Positions 1 through 14,341 are shown, counted from the first letter of the stretch. The stretch: 64,000 bases of DNA from Pelecanus crispus (GCF_030463565.1 NC_134649.1:32265044-32329043); one strand, 5' to 3'. Numbers and translations are program-made. Notes: generated from the sequence alone by a model not told the origin.

Positions 1-1034
1 TAACTTTTTCTGACTATCAGATTTTTTTTTTTGTAATGTTGAAAGACACTGCTGGGAAGAGTTATGGTAAGATTGTGCTCACTCCCAGACAGGATATGTT
101 AGAATACAGTTTTGAGCAACTTTTTGTCTTCATTTATAGTAGGTAAGACAAGGATTCAGTTTGGTCTCTCTTGACCTGTCAGGTCAAATTGGGAGAAACA
201 TCCCTCAAAGTCAACAGCAACTGCAGGTCATGCATCCCTGAGGTCTGGCTTTAATCACACCATTTCTGTGCACCAAAAGAAGAACATAAAACCAAGGAAC
301 CAAATCAGCATGTGCACAGGACAGTTAACTTCAACGTAAGTAGGCCAAATGGTCCAAAGACACTGAAAAAGAGTAAGCTAAGAGCTCAAGCCTCTGCGTA
401 AGGGCTACAGGTGTCAAGCTGGGCTGCAGAGGAGGACTAGGCTTGTCCTTGCTGACTATTAGATCACATTAGTGTCAGTCACTCATGATTCCCCCTCTCC
501 CTACCAAAATTGCCTGCTGGTCCCATGATCACTCGAAAATGCAAGGACAGAATGCTTTAATGAGCTGAAGGCAAGAGAAGCTGGCCACTTCTGAAAGACC
601 TATGACTTCTCACATCAGCGGGTAAGAGCCTCCTCTGGGAAATGCAATTTTTATATTCACTTTATCCCTCCAATGCATTGACTCCATCAATTAATGGCAG
701 CTTTCCAATGCTCTGCTTAGTTTTACTGCCAAGTCAGGATCATGCTGGGGGACAAATAAGTGAAGTCTACTAGTAAGAGAAAAACACTGCACAGAAAAAC
801 AAACTCAGCAGAGCTACTGATGGATATTGTGGCAAAATTCAAAGCAGCAGCAGATTTTTTTCTTCAGATGGGCAATAATACTCCTCCAGCTTTCTCCCAT
901 ATATCTCTGATGCTCTCCAAGTCTGCAGCCAGAAGGAATGGGAAGTAAACTCTTTGCCCTGAATGCTCATGTCTGATTAGGAGCTGAAAAAAAGATACTT
1001 GCTCTGCCTGCCCTCCTGTCCCTCCTTTCATTCC

Positions 1035-1271
1035 TCATGTTTCTCTCCAGATGCATCTTCTATTTATTGCTTGTTGCTTGCATTCTTTATCCCAGTTCCA
1101 AAGAACTGACATTTCCAGCAATACCATTAAGGTTTGAAGTTCTTGTTTTAGCTGGTTGGTTTTTTGCTCATCTATTTGCATTTTCTTCTCATTTTCTAGC
1201 CTGAAAAGTTCAGCTTGTCCTATAGGTGAGCATTCCTCAGTTCTGACCCTGGATAACACTGTAAGTTTCAA
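1035..1271 (-). other. Open stretch with coiled-coil-like peptide (doubtful exon)
   Basis: A 78-codon minus-strand frame contains LENEKKMQIDEQ and QLKQELQTLMVLL, charged and with leucines at heptad spacing (L at 19, 23, 26, 30 of the segment). A possible acceptor (ACTTTTCAG) sits right before it, while the donors (GTATTG or GTTCTT) are weak. No protein family is recognised. The purine-rich strand alone could create such a peptide, so this is only a candidate. Confidence 0.12.
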
Positions 1272-4200
1272 AACACTTTCAAGAAATTACTTCATTTTCT
1301 CTTAATCCAAAAATTTACTGACACAGTTTCAAGCTGGTTGCAAACCAACAAGCTGGTTTGCAAAAGGATCCTAGCACCTCCTCTGACAAAGGCAGCTCTG
1401 CTAAACTTTGCTAAACTTCCTTCTACAATTTCATGCCAAAAGTCTCTCTTGGGAAGTCTCCAGCAAAATCAGAGGCATTCTCAAAATATGTCCTAAAGCA
1501 TATCCTAATCTTTCATGAATGAGGAATTAGGGGCACAGAGACAAAGCTACCCTACTACAGCCACAATGTAGATCTGTGCCAGAATGGAGCAGAAAATGGC
1601 AGTAACTGGGAAGTGGAAGGAAGATTTAGCACAGAGTCCTACTGTGCAAGTTTTGGTTCTAAAAGATGCTGTGAACAGGCTCTAAGCTTAGTCAATTTGG
1701 TGAAGTCTCTGTTCTTAAACATTAGATACAGCCAAAGCTGGATATCTACACAGCTCAACTATCCTGAAACTCCCCATCTCCTGCAGCTGACTCGTAACTT
1801 GGCTATGGATTCTTAATTACGGCTGCTGACTGCTGCTTCCACCTTCTACTGCAGCTTTCCCTCCTGCCTAGATTACTGGGTCAGGCTGTCTGGAGCATCA
1901 ATATGCATACAATAAAATGAGACTATGTCAGACATTTAATTTACTCTCCCTTTGCTACTGCAGGGTCCTCGGGCTTCTTCACAAAGCTCCTTTGGTTTCC
2001 ATTTCTCCCTTTGAGAGACTGCTCCAGAATCTCACTCCTCTAGTGGTTGAAAATCTAATTTCCAGGCTAAGTTTATTAATAGCAAATTTGTACCAATTTG
2101 TCCTTGCGCCAGCATTGATCTTTATTATAAAGACCTTTTCTTCCCCTCTACTATTTACTTTGCAATGAAGTGTTTACAGAAAGACATCACATTCCTCTCC
2201 CAGTCTTTGTTTTGCTAGGCAAAACAAACTCATCTCTTTTAGTTTTCTCTCATCTGCTAAGCTTTCTGTCCCTTACTCATCCTCCTAGCCCTGTTCTGCA
2301 CCTGCTCCTACGCGAGTACATTTTTCTGACAGAACCGTACACAGTGTTCTTGGCACACTTGCATCTTGGTTTTAAACCTCCCTATTTGTAGCAGGACTGT
2401 CTCCTTGAAACTATCCTACAACAGTATCAGCCCTGACACTTCTCCACCATATGTTCCTATCGCTATCAAAGTTGTTCTGCTGCCTCCAGCAGCCTCCTCA
2501 GCACTCAGCTCATTCCCTCCTCTACTCCCACCTGCCAGCACCTCATGCACATCATTCCCACACTGGCTGAGGACACACACGGCCCAAAGCTGGTGCCAGC
2601 ACTCCCGCGCTCTCTGCGCTTCCGTAGGGCTCTCCCACATGCGCTGCCGGTATCAGTCGCACTGCCCTGCTCCGTGACTTTAAAACAAGCAAACTCTCAC
2701 AGAAGACTTCCCTGGTCCTCTGCCTCCTGGGCCTCCTGCCCTCATTAGTAGACTCTTCTGAACACCACTGACTCTCTGGCTTTTAACCCTGGGTCTTGTG
2801 TGGCTTGGTCAGTGGTGACAGAAGGACAGAGACTCCCTTAGGCCCTCAAATCTAAGACCTCTGTCCTATTCAGAAGTACACAGCCCTTCCCTAGACTCTA
2901 CAAGCTCCAAAATGCAGCCAAACAACCTCTTCAGAAAGGCCAGATACATCCACTGAACTTTCCTTGCTGCCATGAACAACAGGAACATCCTTTTCTTAAC
3001 ATGGTCCAGTTCTCCTCAGGCTTCCCTGCTAATGAAACACCAGTTCCCTGCTCATGGGGAAAATTCCTGCTGACTTCATTACACTGGGGTTTCCCTGTAG
3101 CTTCTAGTCTTGTACACGTAGCTGTGATGTCTCCCAGATTACAGCCTTTTGCCTAGCCTTTCAAAGATCCACTTTCAGTATAAACCCAGATAGGGCAAAA
3201 ATGGCATACAAAATACCAGTTAAGAACAAGCAAAAGCATTTTCACTCTTGTATAAAGGATCAATCTGGATGTAGCTAAGACCAGATCTTAGTCTAGGGAA
3301 TAAAGAATTCTTCCATTTTCCAACCCTCAATCTAATTCTGTGAATTGGGGCAAGTGGGGACATCTGTTGTCTTGTGGAAATAAAATTCAGAACACACCCA
3401 TGGGAACATGTCCAGTGCTATTTCAGTGGCATGGTTCCAGGAACTGCCCTCATACCCTGTCTTCACTCATGCACTGCTCCCAGATCCTTGCAGTAATACT
3501 GGCCTTAAGGTCACACAGCATAAACCAATTCATGAAATTTGCTTGTTTTACACTAACTCAAAAACTATCACTTATCCTCTTATTCTCTGCATCTGCAACA
3601 AAGCTGTCAGCATCTTTATTTCTGACTTCTGGAGAGCCTAGCCTTCCCTGTTAGGTAAGCGTTTCTTTATTGATACTATTAAGAAAAAGAAAGTCTTTAA
3701 ATCAGTGGAGTGGGTGAACATGGCAGCTCTGTCTTGCTAAGGGCAGACCAGTTTCAGCAGCACACTGCTGACTCAGGCTTCTCTGCTGGGATACTTTATA
3801 TCTTAAAACTACTGATGCCTGGATTGTGCACCAGCTCCCATGAAAATATCCTACTTGCAAACCCCATTGCCACTGCAGCCCAGATATGCTCCTCCACTGT
3901 GGATGCTATTCCCAAATTGAACATGTTTGCTTAAAACAAACAAGCAAGCTGCTTCTATGGTATCGGTTTGTTTTCTTTTAACTATATGGTGTAATAGCTG
4001 CATGGATTTAATTTAAGACTGATAAACTCTTCACCTGTGTTGTGAGCCACGCTGGAATCTGGTTCCCCAAACTGTGGCTTCCCACCAGTGTCTGCGGTGA
4101 TGACTGCTGAAAGGTAACCAGAGAAACACTTTCCTCCACAAGAGCAGCAAAGGTCCACCCACTAGTCATCAAATCTCAATGCAAAGCACAACAGGAAAGG

Positions 4201-6393
4201 AAACTTTGGCTCTATTAATTCTGTGGCCTCCCAGTCATGCATGCTATCTTCCCTGCTCAGGCCATCCTGGGTTCTTTTGGAACTCATTTGTGTTGCTTGT
4301 TTGGGCAGCACCTTGGAAAAGAGAAACAGGCATGACAACATTTGCTATTTCCTCTGTGTGGAGGGAGGCCTCCGTGGAAGAATTCCAACAGTGAGAGCAC
4401 ACTGTCCTTTCCCCATGTGAGGGGCAGGGAAGACAGTAGCCGTATGAAGAGCATGCTCCTGCCTCAGGATAAGGAGAATTATTTCACACCTGATGTGATG
4501 TGTTAGAAGCAGTACAAAAGCAGCACAGGAGCCAGAGAAGGGCAGCTTGTGCAATGAAGGAATTTTTAGGACTTTCAACTGTGGAGACTTGGGTTTAAGT
4601 CCTAGTGAGAAATGTCTGTGTCTTCTCTACTCACAATGCTAGGGAGCATAACAAAGAGTGCCTTTGCTGGGACAGAAAAACAGCTAGTAGAAAAGCACCA
4701 TCAAAACACCCTCTTGGGAAGAACTTCTTTTAAGAACAGATTTTTTTTATTATCTGTTTTTGAAAGAGCATTGATTTTGATAAAAGTTCCTGCCAAAGCT
4801 ACTTGGAACAGCTTTGTTTCTGGCAGTTCCGAAGGTCTATTTCAGAACTTCCAAATTGTACTACTTTTATCTTAGAGGTTTGTATCCCATGTGCATCGTT
4901 ATTACCTTGACATGACAGTAGTAGTGAAATATTTTATTACTTTTTAGATGATTAAGATGAATCGCTACTTACTACAGAACTAAATGTTACCTGCTTTTCT
5001 AGATGAAGGCATTCCTGGGTGTTGTAATGGCAGTGCCAGACTTTCGTTACATTGCAAACAAAAGACTTCTTGTTCTAGAGAATAAGATAAGATGTTTCAG
5101 TCATATTAAGCAGCAGCTGTTCTTACTTTTTAAAAAAAAGAGGCAACTAACTACTGTGTTTTCTTATATAATATACATACTGTGACGTACTACCAGTCTT
5201 TACTTAGCAAATCAGCAGTAAGCATAAGCAGCACAACAACTTAAAATGGATATAACTCAAAACAAAAATTCAGAGATCCCAGAGCAAAACATTTCTAAAT
5301 CTCAAAATCTGGGACACAGTGTCCTCATAGAAAAGTTTACAAATAAATTATTTAATTCTGATTAAAGAAGGGGGCGGGAAACCAAACAAGCTTTACAGTG
5401 TCAGAACTTCCCAGGAAACAGCAATTCTGAGTTAGGCTAATGCGCGTTAATTCTGAGAAGCCTGAGCAGGATTTTTTGCTAGGGACAAAGTCCAAGAGGA
5501 TCAGGACGGAGGGAATTCTGCAGGGATCGAGAGCACAAACAGCGAGGTTACAGGAGGTCAGGCGCAGCTGGGTGTGAGAGCGCTCCAGGGCTGAGCAGAA
5601 CTTTGGTGGAGGAGTAAGACACTGCCAGATTAGAAGAGCAAGGAAAAAGGGGGTTGCCTTTACTCTTCTGCCCACTGTCTGCAGAAAAGCAGCAGGTCAG
5701 ACCTTGAGAGGGAGAAGTGTCATGCTCCTGTGTGGGACATACACCACTATCCATAAATGGATGCTCAAGGGTCTACTGGCAAGCGCCCACACCTTCTAGA
5801 GGGGGGCTCAGGAAAAGGCATGCCATCAGCAGCAGGATGGTGCCTCCCTTCTTCCTTTTCCAGACTCTGCGTGAGCAGAGGAGGGTGCTGGCAAGCACCA
5901 ACTGCTGCAAAGACAGGATTTCAAGCAGTTATTTTGCGATCAGGACACCAACAACAGGCTACAGGGCATTCATCCTGATGCATTCATCTTTTAATTTTTG
6001 TGCTCATGACTCATGACCTTTCATTCTCATGACCTAGCCTGGCCTTAATCCTGGCCCTAATTAGTAACAAAGTTACTTAATTACTAAATTAAATACTTAC
6101 TTTATTTAATACTTCACTGATTTCATTAAATTATCCAGCTTTCACAAGTTACAAAGGCTGCCTCTCCAAAGACACAATTTTCACTCTCAAAGTATTTATG
6201 CCCCTTTTCTTTCCCACACAGGCAATGATTGATGGAAAAGCCAAAATAAACAAATAACTAACTACCTCTACACTCTTGGCTTTATTGCTGGTCAATAGGG
6301 CACACAATCAAGCCCTGAAGCAGAACAGATGATATATTTGCTGGGCTTATGGAACTTACTGTGGAGTTTATTGCACAATTCAGGATTTGCACC

Positions 6394-6419
6394 ATGTGTG
6401 CGTGTGTGTGTGCGTGCGC
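6394..6419. repeat. (GT)n microsatellite, imperfect
   Basis: About 26 bases of GT repeats interrupted by C, in the gene-free left flank. Confidence 0.85.
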
Positions 6420-9400
6420 ATTGCTGAGGTGGAAAAAGTTGTGATGCTGAACAAAGGGCTACTGTCTGCTGACACAAATGAGACAAAAAAAAAAACCTCA
6501 CTGACCTGGAAGTTAAAGTACAAAGTCTACTTTCAGCCTGAGTGCTCACTGCCCATACACAATAAATGAAGAAGCCTTGTTTGAGCAAAGTATGATCTTA
6601 ATCTGCTCTTCTCAAGCAAAGAGAGCACATGCCAGGACCATGCAAACACCATCAGCAGCAAAATCAGGTGAAGGACAATGCAAGAGAAGACTGCCTTTAA
6701 AATTAGGCTTTTTCTGTCACAAGCTTACTCCAAATTATCTAGCATAAAGAAATTTATCCATGCAAGCCAATAATATTGGCAGGGGGAGAATTACATGAGA
6801 ATCTGGCAGGGGAATAGAGTACTGAAAGCTTAGAGGGATGGAGCAACCTGTGAGAAAAGCTTCTAAGCACTACAGCAATACAAACACACCATGAACTACA
6901 AAGGCTCAGAGAAGCAGCAAGCTCAGAGTCAAAAGGGATGGCGAAAGGGCACACCCAGATAAATGGCAGAGCAATACGGAAAAGGAGAATAGATTTATCA
7001 GCTTAACAGCCTCCAGTCCCTGGAAAGGCTTAGATCAATGACTGGACGCTTGTTTCACAGAATACAAATACCACGTACCACCAGGTGAGCCAACTTCAAC
7101 CAACCTGGAGTGAGCTGGATGACTCCACTGAGGTCAACAGAGTTGTAACAGCTTACTCTGGATTTGCAGCTGGAACTCCAAAGAACTACACAAACCTAAG
7201 TCATTCATCTTAAGCCAAATGCCAGGCCAGGAATTTTATAATAATTCAAGCCTTTTTGAACAACCCAAGCAACTATATTCACATTGTAGACAGTCTTGGA
7301 TCAGTATTTCAGATAAACAGTGAGGATTTTGATGGCAGAAGCCGCTCTTCTACCAGCATTGCTGGGTACTGTGCCTCTTGCAGCAGCTCAGGCTGCCAGG
7401 TAAGGGCTCCAATGCAGTAGACGCTGTGCTATCAAGCTGATGGGTGTGCCCCACTGTGTGCATGTTATAGCGTATACACAAAACACAGGAGACAAGCTAA
7501 GCATCAATAAAGGAAGAAGCAGCAGGTGGGGAGCTAAAACTATAGGCACCAGCTAGCATAAGTGGAAATCAAAATCTCCCATGTAAGAATTGCTGAGGAC
7601 ATTCCACTAGAAGCAGAGTTCTGCCTCCCATGTACTCATACCTAACTGTGCAACCGGCATTTACAGAAACTCGGGCCAGCAGCATCTCTGTGACACACTC
7701 TGAGCAGCGCTCTGCTCTCAACCAACAAGGCTCCTCAGAGTCCTGTGCTCTGTCCACTGCTGCTTGCCTGTCACCTGTGGTCCACCAGAAAGCCATCCAC
7801 ACTGGAGAAGGGGCTCCATTCACTCTCCGAAGTATAGACATTAAGCAGACATGCTCAGACTTTGCCTCCTGTATACAACTTGTACCTTGTGGAGACTCAG
7901 CCCCACACTTCTGCTTACCGTTTCAGAGTGGCAAGGCAGCAATGTGGCAGCACAGGCCAGCCCTACTAAAACCTCAGCTTCGTTTTAACACACCCTTTCT
8001 CAAGAATCTTGTCTTCTCTAGATGAACTTCATGTAATGATTTCTTCACCACTCCTTCCTCCTCCATCACTTCTGTCATTTCTGTACGCCCAGGTCCTGCG
8101 GTGTTTAGTAATGGCTGTGCCAGTAACACAAACTGTGAAAACTACCCTCATGTCATACTCAAGACTGAGGATCTTGAAACTACACATTTCACTGGTCACA
8201 CTCCCTCATCCTTTCTTCATGCAAACAGGAAGGAATAACAATAATTACTTCCTACTCTCGAGGCACTATCATCCTCCCAAGTGACAGCTGGGATGGCTAT
8301 ACTATTTAAAGAACCAGTAAAGGGAGAAACAAGTACAGCTAGAGCTAGGTTGCCAGAACTGCCATTAAAAGCATTCAAGCTCTTCATGTGACTGCCGTTG
8401 TTCTTCCTTTGCTGTGCCTCTTGCCACACCTATTAGTCCCGGATATTTAGATGGCAAACTCTTCTTTGCCATGCTGCAAATTCTAGCCTGGGAGCTGAGA
8501 ATCCCTGCAATGTCTCCTGATGCTCCCTGCCATGGACAGGATGATTTCAGAACATCCCAGCTGTCACCAAAGAAAGGATGAAGCCTGAGACTACTTATGT
8601 AGCCCTTTGAAGCAAGCAGAACCCAGAGCAAGTACTTAATGGGGACAAGGCCCCTTCCTCCCCAGGCAGCAGTTTGTTCACAGGCAGTTGCTCTAAGGCC
8701 TCCTACCCTGTGGTAACCTTGCTCATGCAGCCATGGTTATCATCATAACACTGACGGGGTAGCTGCAACTGAAATGACATGTTGACACCCACTCTGCCCA
8801 AAATGCTAGGATGAGCACGCAAGACACAGAATAGTGACCATTCAAGTTTGCTGGTGAAGGGAGAAAATGAAGCACATCTTTATAGCTAGAAGGCGCCATT
8901 TAAACAAAGCTACAGTCCTGACATCAACTATGTAACAGAGACAAACCATGTAGACCACAACATGTGGCAGCACTTCTCTCCACCTGCCTGCAACAGCAAC
9001 ATTTTTAATGCTCATGCACCCTAAGAGCACCAGTTACTTTTGTGAACAGGATGCACTTTCTCAGCACTCTGCAGCAGGCTGGTTTGTCTGTGCATCATGC
9101 TCTCATCATGTTCAGAGATGCACTTGCTGCAGAAAAACTAGTGCTGGTGCTTTGGCTTACTCCCACATCCTATGGTTTTGCAGTGGCAGCACTGGAAATC
9201 AGCAAAGCAAAATCTGATTTCTCACGCTGCAGCAGGGTGATGTGCCCTGTCACCAAGAAGCAGATGAGATGGATTTCATAAAATTTGGCTCATTCTTTAC
9301 TCTTTCTGGATGTAGTTGAAGAAGAGGTTGCCATAGGACAGTCACAGTCCTTTCTGCAGTAACTGAGTACCCCACATCCTCTATATAAGGTACTCTTACA

Positions 9401-11289
9401 ACGGTCTGTAAGACAGAAAAGGGATATTATTCCAACTGTAACAGCAGGGAGCAGAGTAAGCAATAATACACCCAAGGTCAGGCTTGCAGTTTGTCACACA
9501 GCAGGGATATGAATACAGATTTGGTGAACCCCAGTATAGGATGGAACCACTGGCAGGTTTCCAGCAAATGCAGCATTAAACTTCCCACAAGGAACAAAGT
9601 AGAATGACAGCTTATTTGCCTCTGACCTAGCAATAGCAGATGGAGAAGACTGGAAGTCACACCTGCTTTTCAGCACAGCTGGAATTACTCAGGCCGTGCT
9701 TGTGGGCAGGAAATGTTGCAAACAGGTTCCTCCTACTTTGTCATCCCTACCACTCTGTTCCCACAGTGAAATCCCCAGGCATGTGGATTTCTTTTCTCAG
9801 GTGTAAGAGAAAGAGATCTAAAGCAGTTTGCTCAAGAGCATACCCCTTGAAAAACAGCTGATTTTGCAAAAACTCCAGTGCATCTGCACACACCATATTC
9901 CTCAAAGGCCCGATCCCCGGATCCAGCCCAGAAGTAAAACCATCATGGTATTCAGTTCAGCACAGCACACATAGGTTAGCCTCGTACTACTAGCACGTTC
10001 CTTGGTCTGCTCCATACCTTCTAACCAGGGGGTAACATAACCCTTATGTACCCTCTCTGGAGGGGATCAAAAACCCTAAGTAACATGAGCAGGCAATTTA
10101 GCAAACCACTTGTACTTTTATTCTACCCTCAGAAGGCTGTCCTGCCAGACCCACTGTGGCAGTGACAGGCGAGACCAAAGAGTCCAGGGGCAGAGAGATC
10201 ATATAGGTCAGTATCCTGCAAGACACCACCTCCTGCTTGCAGGTGCACTTACAAAAGACTACCCCAGGCCGGAGGGTAAATCTTGGGAACAGTTCCGATG
10301 CAGACTCTGCACCCCAGGCATGTCAGCCTAAGCCCATCTGGCACAACCAAAGAGGTGACTGCAAGGCAGGAGAAAGCTGGGTGCAGGTCTGATTCTGCAA
10401 CTAGGGCACATTTTAGAACATCCCTTGAGGGTACAGTAACTTCTGCTACCTGTCCCAATTGCAACAGCTGAATGCAGAGCATGCTTTGGCCATGACCCCA
10501 GGACTGCAGGGTAGTAGCATGTAAGTAGCCCCCTGCATTCACCGGGGATTGGATGGAGCATGCCGAGATTTGCAGGCAGATGCCAGGCAAAAAAAACAGA
10601 GAAGGACTGTGACAAGAACTTCCACAGGGAGGAACATCTGAAACTTCCAATGCCTAGCTCAAAGCATATCAAAACATCTATGGAAGAAGAAATAGGTTGG
10701 AAACTGGATAAAGTCTCTCTTGGTATCTCATCATCTTCTTGACTGTGAGAGAAGCCTTCTCTCACTGGGTATTTGTTCCTCTGGATGCAACCCAGAGTAG
10801 AAATAGTAGTTTATTAAAACTTAAATACAGCTTTTGAAAACTTGCCCAGACAAACAAAATGTTAATGCAAGTTTTGGCTTGGTCTTCACTGCTTGGGAAA
10901 TGACTCCTCCCCTGTAATAAGATGAGCTGTAGCAGCTCTGTTATTCCAATCACGATAGGCACAAGTATCACCTGCAACACATCTGAAGCACACTACCCTT
11001 CAGCACACCTGGTCCCCCTTTACAGGTCTCAAGCAGGGAGGGAAGGATGTGCAAGCAGCCTACAGAAAGAACGCAATGTTAGTGTTCTCAGGAATGAAAA
11101 CTGTGAGGAAACACAGGAACAGACTACCACATGGAAGCTGCTCTAAGAAGAGAGTCAGCTGTTCTGACTCCTGACCTCAGGACAGGAGAAGATTTAATGG
11201 CAGCAAGAAAGACTAAGTACAAAGGATAACTTTCTAGCAGGAAGAACAACAAAGCACCAGAACAGACTGCATGCAAAAGTCCTTATCAG

Positions 11290-11422
11290 CACTGGAGGCT
11301 TTTGAGATCAGGTTGGGCAAACATTTGTCAGGAATGATGTAAGCCAAGTTGATTCTTACTTGGACAGGAAAATTAGGCTAGGTGACTGTCAGACTCCCCT
11401 CCAACCCATTTTGATCTATGGC
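11290..11422 (+). mobile_element. CR1 LINE 3'-end relic
   Basis: The segment running GGCTTTTGAGATCAGGTTGG, then GGCTAGGTGACTG and CTCCAACCCATTTTGATCTATG has the order of a CR1 3' UTR. It is well diverged and so is an old copy. Only the tail is present, as usual for 5'-truncated CR1 insertions. Confidence 0.7.
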
Positions 11423-12170
11423 CCTGCATCAAGGAACTGAGTGCTGGCCAGTAATCCACACACATTCAGTCACCTGGGTCCCCAGAGATCTCCTGTGTCA
11501 TCCTAGCAGAGTCACTCTGTGTCTGTCAGTTACTCAACTGGAAATGAGTCTCATCCCTACAAGAGCACAGGCTCAGCTAAGAGCGCTGTGAGGATAAGCA
11601 CATTTCTTAGGCACTCTAAGGTCCCTGAGTCACCCTACAGGTCCTTTTCACCCCACATCTTGGGCAAAAGCGGTACTTGCACTTCAGGGTGCTCACATTG
11701 AAATTACACCAGAACAAGAATCCTGGAGGATACTAGAGCATACTAGATTGTCCAAAACCATGAATTAATGCATGCTTCAGGCCTCCCATTAACAGTACGA
11801 GGTACAATCCCACTCCTGTAGCACAGCTGCGAGGTCCCCTCCCAGCTTCCCCACATGAGCCCTGCACCGAAGCTCTGTTTTGGTGGCACAAGAAAAGAGG
11901 CTGAAGCCCCACTGTGCAGCTGCATCTACACTGCAGCCCTCTGTGGACCCGAGTTCTCTCACTGGGGGACTGCACCTTGCCATGCTCCCCACACAGCGGG
12001 ATGCCTGTGGCAGGGCTGTTCTCCAGCACAGACACTGCTAAGCTGGGACCACAGCACCATCTGCAGGGCTCTGCCAAAGACCAAGCTTTTATCAACTCCT
12101 CCTCAGGAAAAGCCAGCATGATCATAGTCGATACCTTGCACCTGGTAACTCTCCAAAACACAGGTGTCAG

Positions 12171-12195
12171 CACACACACACACACCCCCCCCCCC
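12171..12195. repeat. (CA)n followed by C11
   Basis: A short CA microsatellite runs directly into eleven cytosines. It lies in the left flank, outside any gene seen. Confidence 0.85.
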
Positions 12196-14149
12196 AACCA
12201 CACTGTTCAGAGCCCTGGAGAAAAACAAAGCCCCGCTCTGAAAGCATCACTTCAGGAAACAAATCAGCGTTTTGATACAGTTCCAAAGACCCAGTAAGTA
12301 CCAGAAAATTAAATGTATGTCAGATACTGGATTACATAAAATGCCGACTGAAGCATCAGCCTTCTGTGGCTTCAGAGAGCAGCTACGCCTCTGCAGAGAG
12401 CTCACGTGCACGGTATATTGCTGCCGTCAGCTGAGCCTCCCACTCACAGGCAACAAAGACAACAGAGACACAGTCCAGTGCTTTAGCAAGGGCGCTGGGA
12501 CTGCCTGTGGTTCCTTAAAACCACCATCTCCAAAAGGCTTTGCGGTGCTTCTGTACCAAAATGAGCCAGGGCCAATATGCGTAAAGCACTGAAGAACACA
12601 TTGTACTACACCAGCGCATTCCCTCAGATATGAGTCTGACAAATAAATCCAGCCTCTTGGGAGGAAGAACGATTTTTCTCCATTCTTGTCTTTATGAGAA
12701 GGTCAGCAGCACCATGTGATTTTCCGAGACACATAACCACTACGCAGTGCAAACCCACAGAAATGCAAGCATTTTTATTATTGCTTTAGCTATAAATATA
12801 GGAATTTAACACTTGTCCTACCGGAATAGACCAAGAGTCTGTCTCACAGAGAAAGTGTCCTGCGCCAAGCTCTGACAAATGATTGATTGATGCTTCCGAG
12901 AAAAGGCATGCTGCTTTCTGCAGCCCAGCCACCAGCACTCTCAGAGGGACATCTAACTCTAGCCTGCTGCAGGGAATCAGCCTACCCCTTGAAGAATGCA
13001 ATATGATGCCATTTAACACTCTCATAAGCCAGTAAATGATCCAGCTTTTAAAGCACCCTGCAGAAGCTGCGCGTGTTGCTTTGTTTCATACATAAACACT
13101 GCCAACACCCAGATGAAAGCTGTGAAATCCGTGAACTGTTTAAAAATTAAAAGAAGTCTGACAAACTGAACTTTAAAAAAGACCCTAAACTATTATTTAA
13201 AAAAAACCAAACAAACAAAACACCACCTCTTTGACTACAATTTGTACTCGTGGCTCTAGCAGGCAAAACCACCAGAAATCAGCCGTGCTGGAACTTTATT
13301 TCCAAACCTAGAACCAAGTGCACTTTAACTGAACTTCTTCAGTTCTCTCCTTCCCTAGATTTCCTCTACTGTGTTTAACCAGGGCAGGTACTACAGTCCA
13401 GAGAAGGCTCATAACTTCAAGTAAAGAGTGTACGGGACATGACAAACTACTGGCATGTGTAGAGGAGGATAAATGCAGGGCTGAGTCATACGATGGGGTG
13501 AAAGGCCAGGCTGCGAACAGAGCTGTAAAAGCTCAGAGGGTGGGGAGAGGATCCAAGTGCAGACCTGAGAGCTGGTACACCAGAGAGCTCAGGTATCTGT
13601 GGAACAGCAGGGCCAATGTTCAAGAGTTAAACAGCAAATGAAAGAGCAGGGAGTGTGACTATGGGAAGGGCAGAGAGGAAAGGGACTAGACGTATTAGCG
13701 CTCATGTAAAGCCATCTGAATCTGCTGCAGCCTTCCAAACAGATGCAGTTTGCTGATGCAGCTCCTACCTAATGTTTCTGGCCTATGCACTCCCAGTTCA
13801 GCCTGGACAGAGAGCCTGCTAGCACCTGTCACTGTCTGGACACTTCCACCCTACTGAGTGCTCACCTCCACCGGCCTAGCAAGTGCTTCCATTCAGACTG
13901 GTAGACCAGATCCTTCAGTTTGCTTTCTTTCCTTCCTTCCCTGCCTAGCTATGGTCAGGAAGGGAACTTGCAACACCAGAAACACTACCACAACAAGCAG
14001 CAGCTTGAATTTAATCCTTCCATTACTTATAATGTCATGATGTTGACTGTCCATTTCAGGGACTTCTCTCAGCATTGTTTCAGGCAGCCCTACTCTGAGT
14101 CAGCCTTCCCAAAGAAACAGACCTCAGCTATTCCCATGGCTGTCAAGAG

Positions 14150-14276
14150 ACTGGGTCCTACTCCAAACTTAGCCTGTTGTCAAATTTTGTACAAGTTATT
14201 TCACCTCCCATTTTTCAATTTCTCCATCTGTGAAACTGGAGTAGCGATTCTGGCCGCCTTTGTAAAGTCTTGCATT
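14150..14276 (-). mobile_element. Ancient MIR/L3-like relic
   Basis: The run TTTCTCCATCTGTGAAACTGG, followed by GCCTTTGTAAAGTCTTGC, resembles the reverse complement of the conserved tail shared by MIR and L3-type elements (cccatctgtaaaatgggg... cctttgtaaag). It is a weak but ordered match and implies insertion before birds arose. Confidence 0.5.
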
Positions 14277-14341
14277 TAAATGCCTTACATGGAAGTTAGG
14301 CGTTTCTATTACTATGAGAAACAATGTGGGGGTACCAGATG

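Larger units (their letters stand above)
1..14341. other. Left flank, no recognisable gene
   Basis: Both strands were read for known protein motifs, with none found. The open frames here are short (up to about 156 codons), lack repeated or family motifs, and are what chance gives in this length. The stretch holds a (GT)n tract, a (CA)n/C11 tract and two repeat relics listed separately. From human gene order CISH and then MAPKAPK3 would be expected beyond HEMK1, but no SH2 motif (FLVRDS-like) or kinase motif is visible. Confidence 0.7.

Noticed and set aside
9390-9500. Segment with CCCAAGGTCAGGCTTG and GTCACACAGCAGGGATATGAA, resembling an MIR/L3 tail
   Set aside because: The match is too short and broken to call without a consensus alignment.
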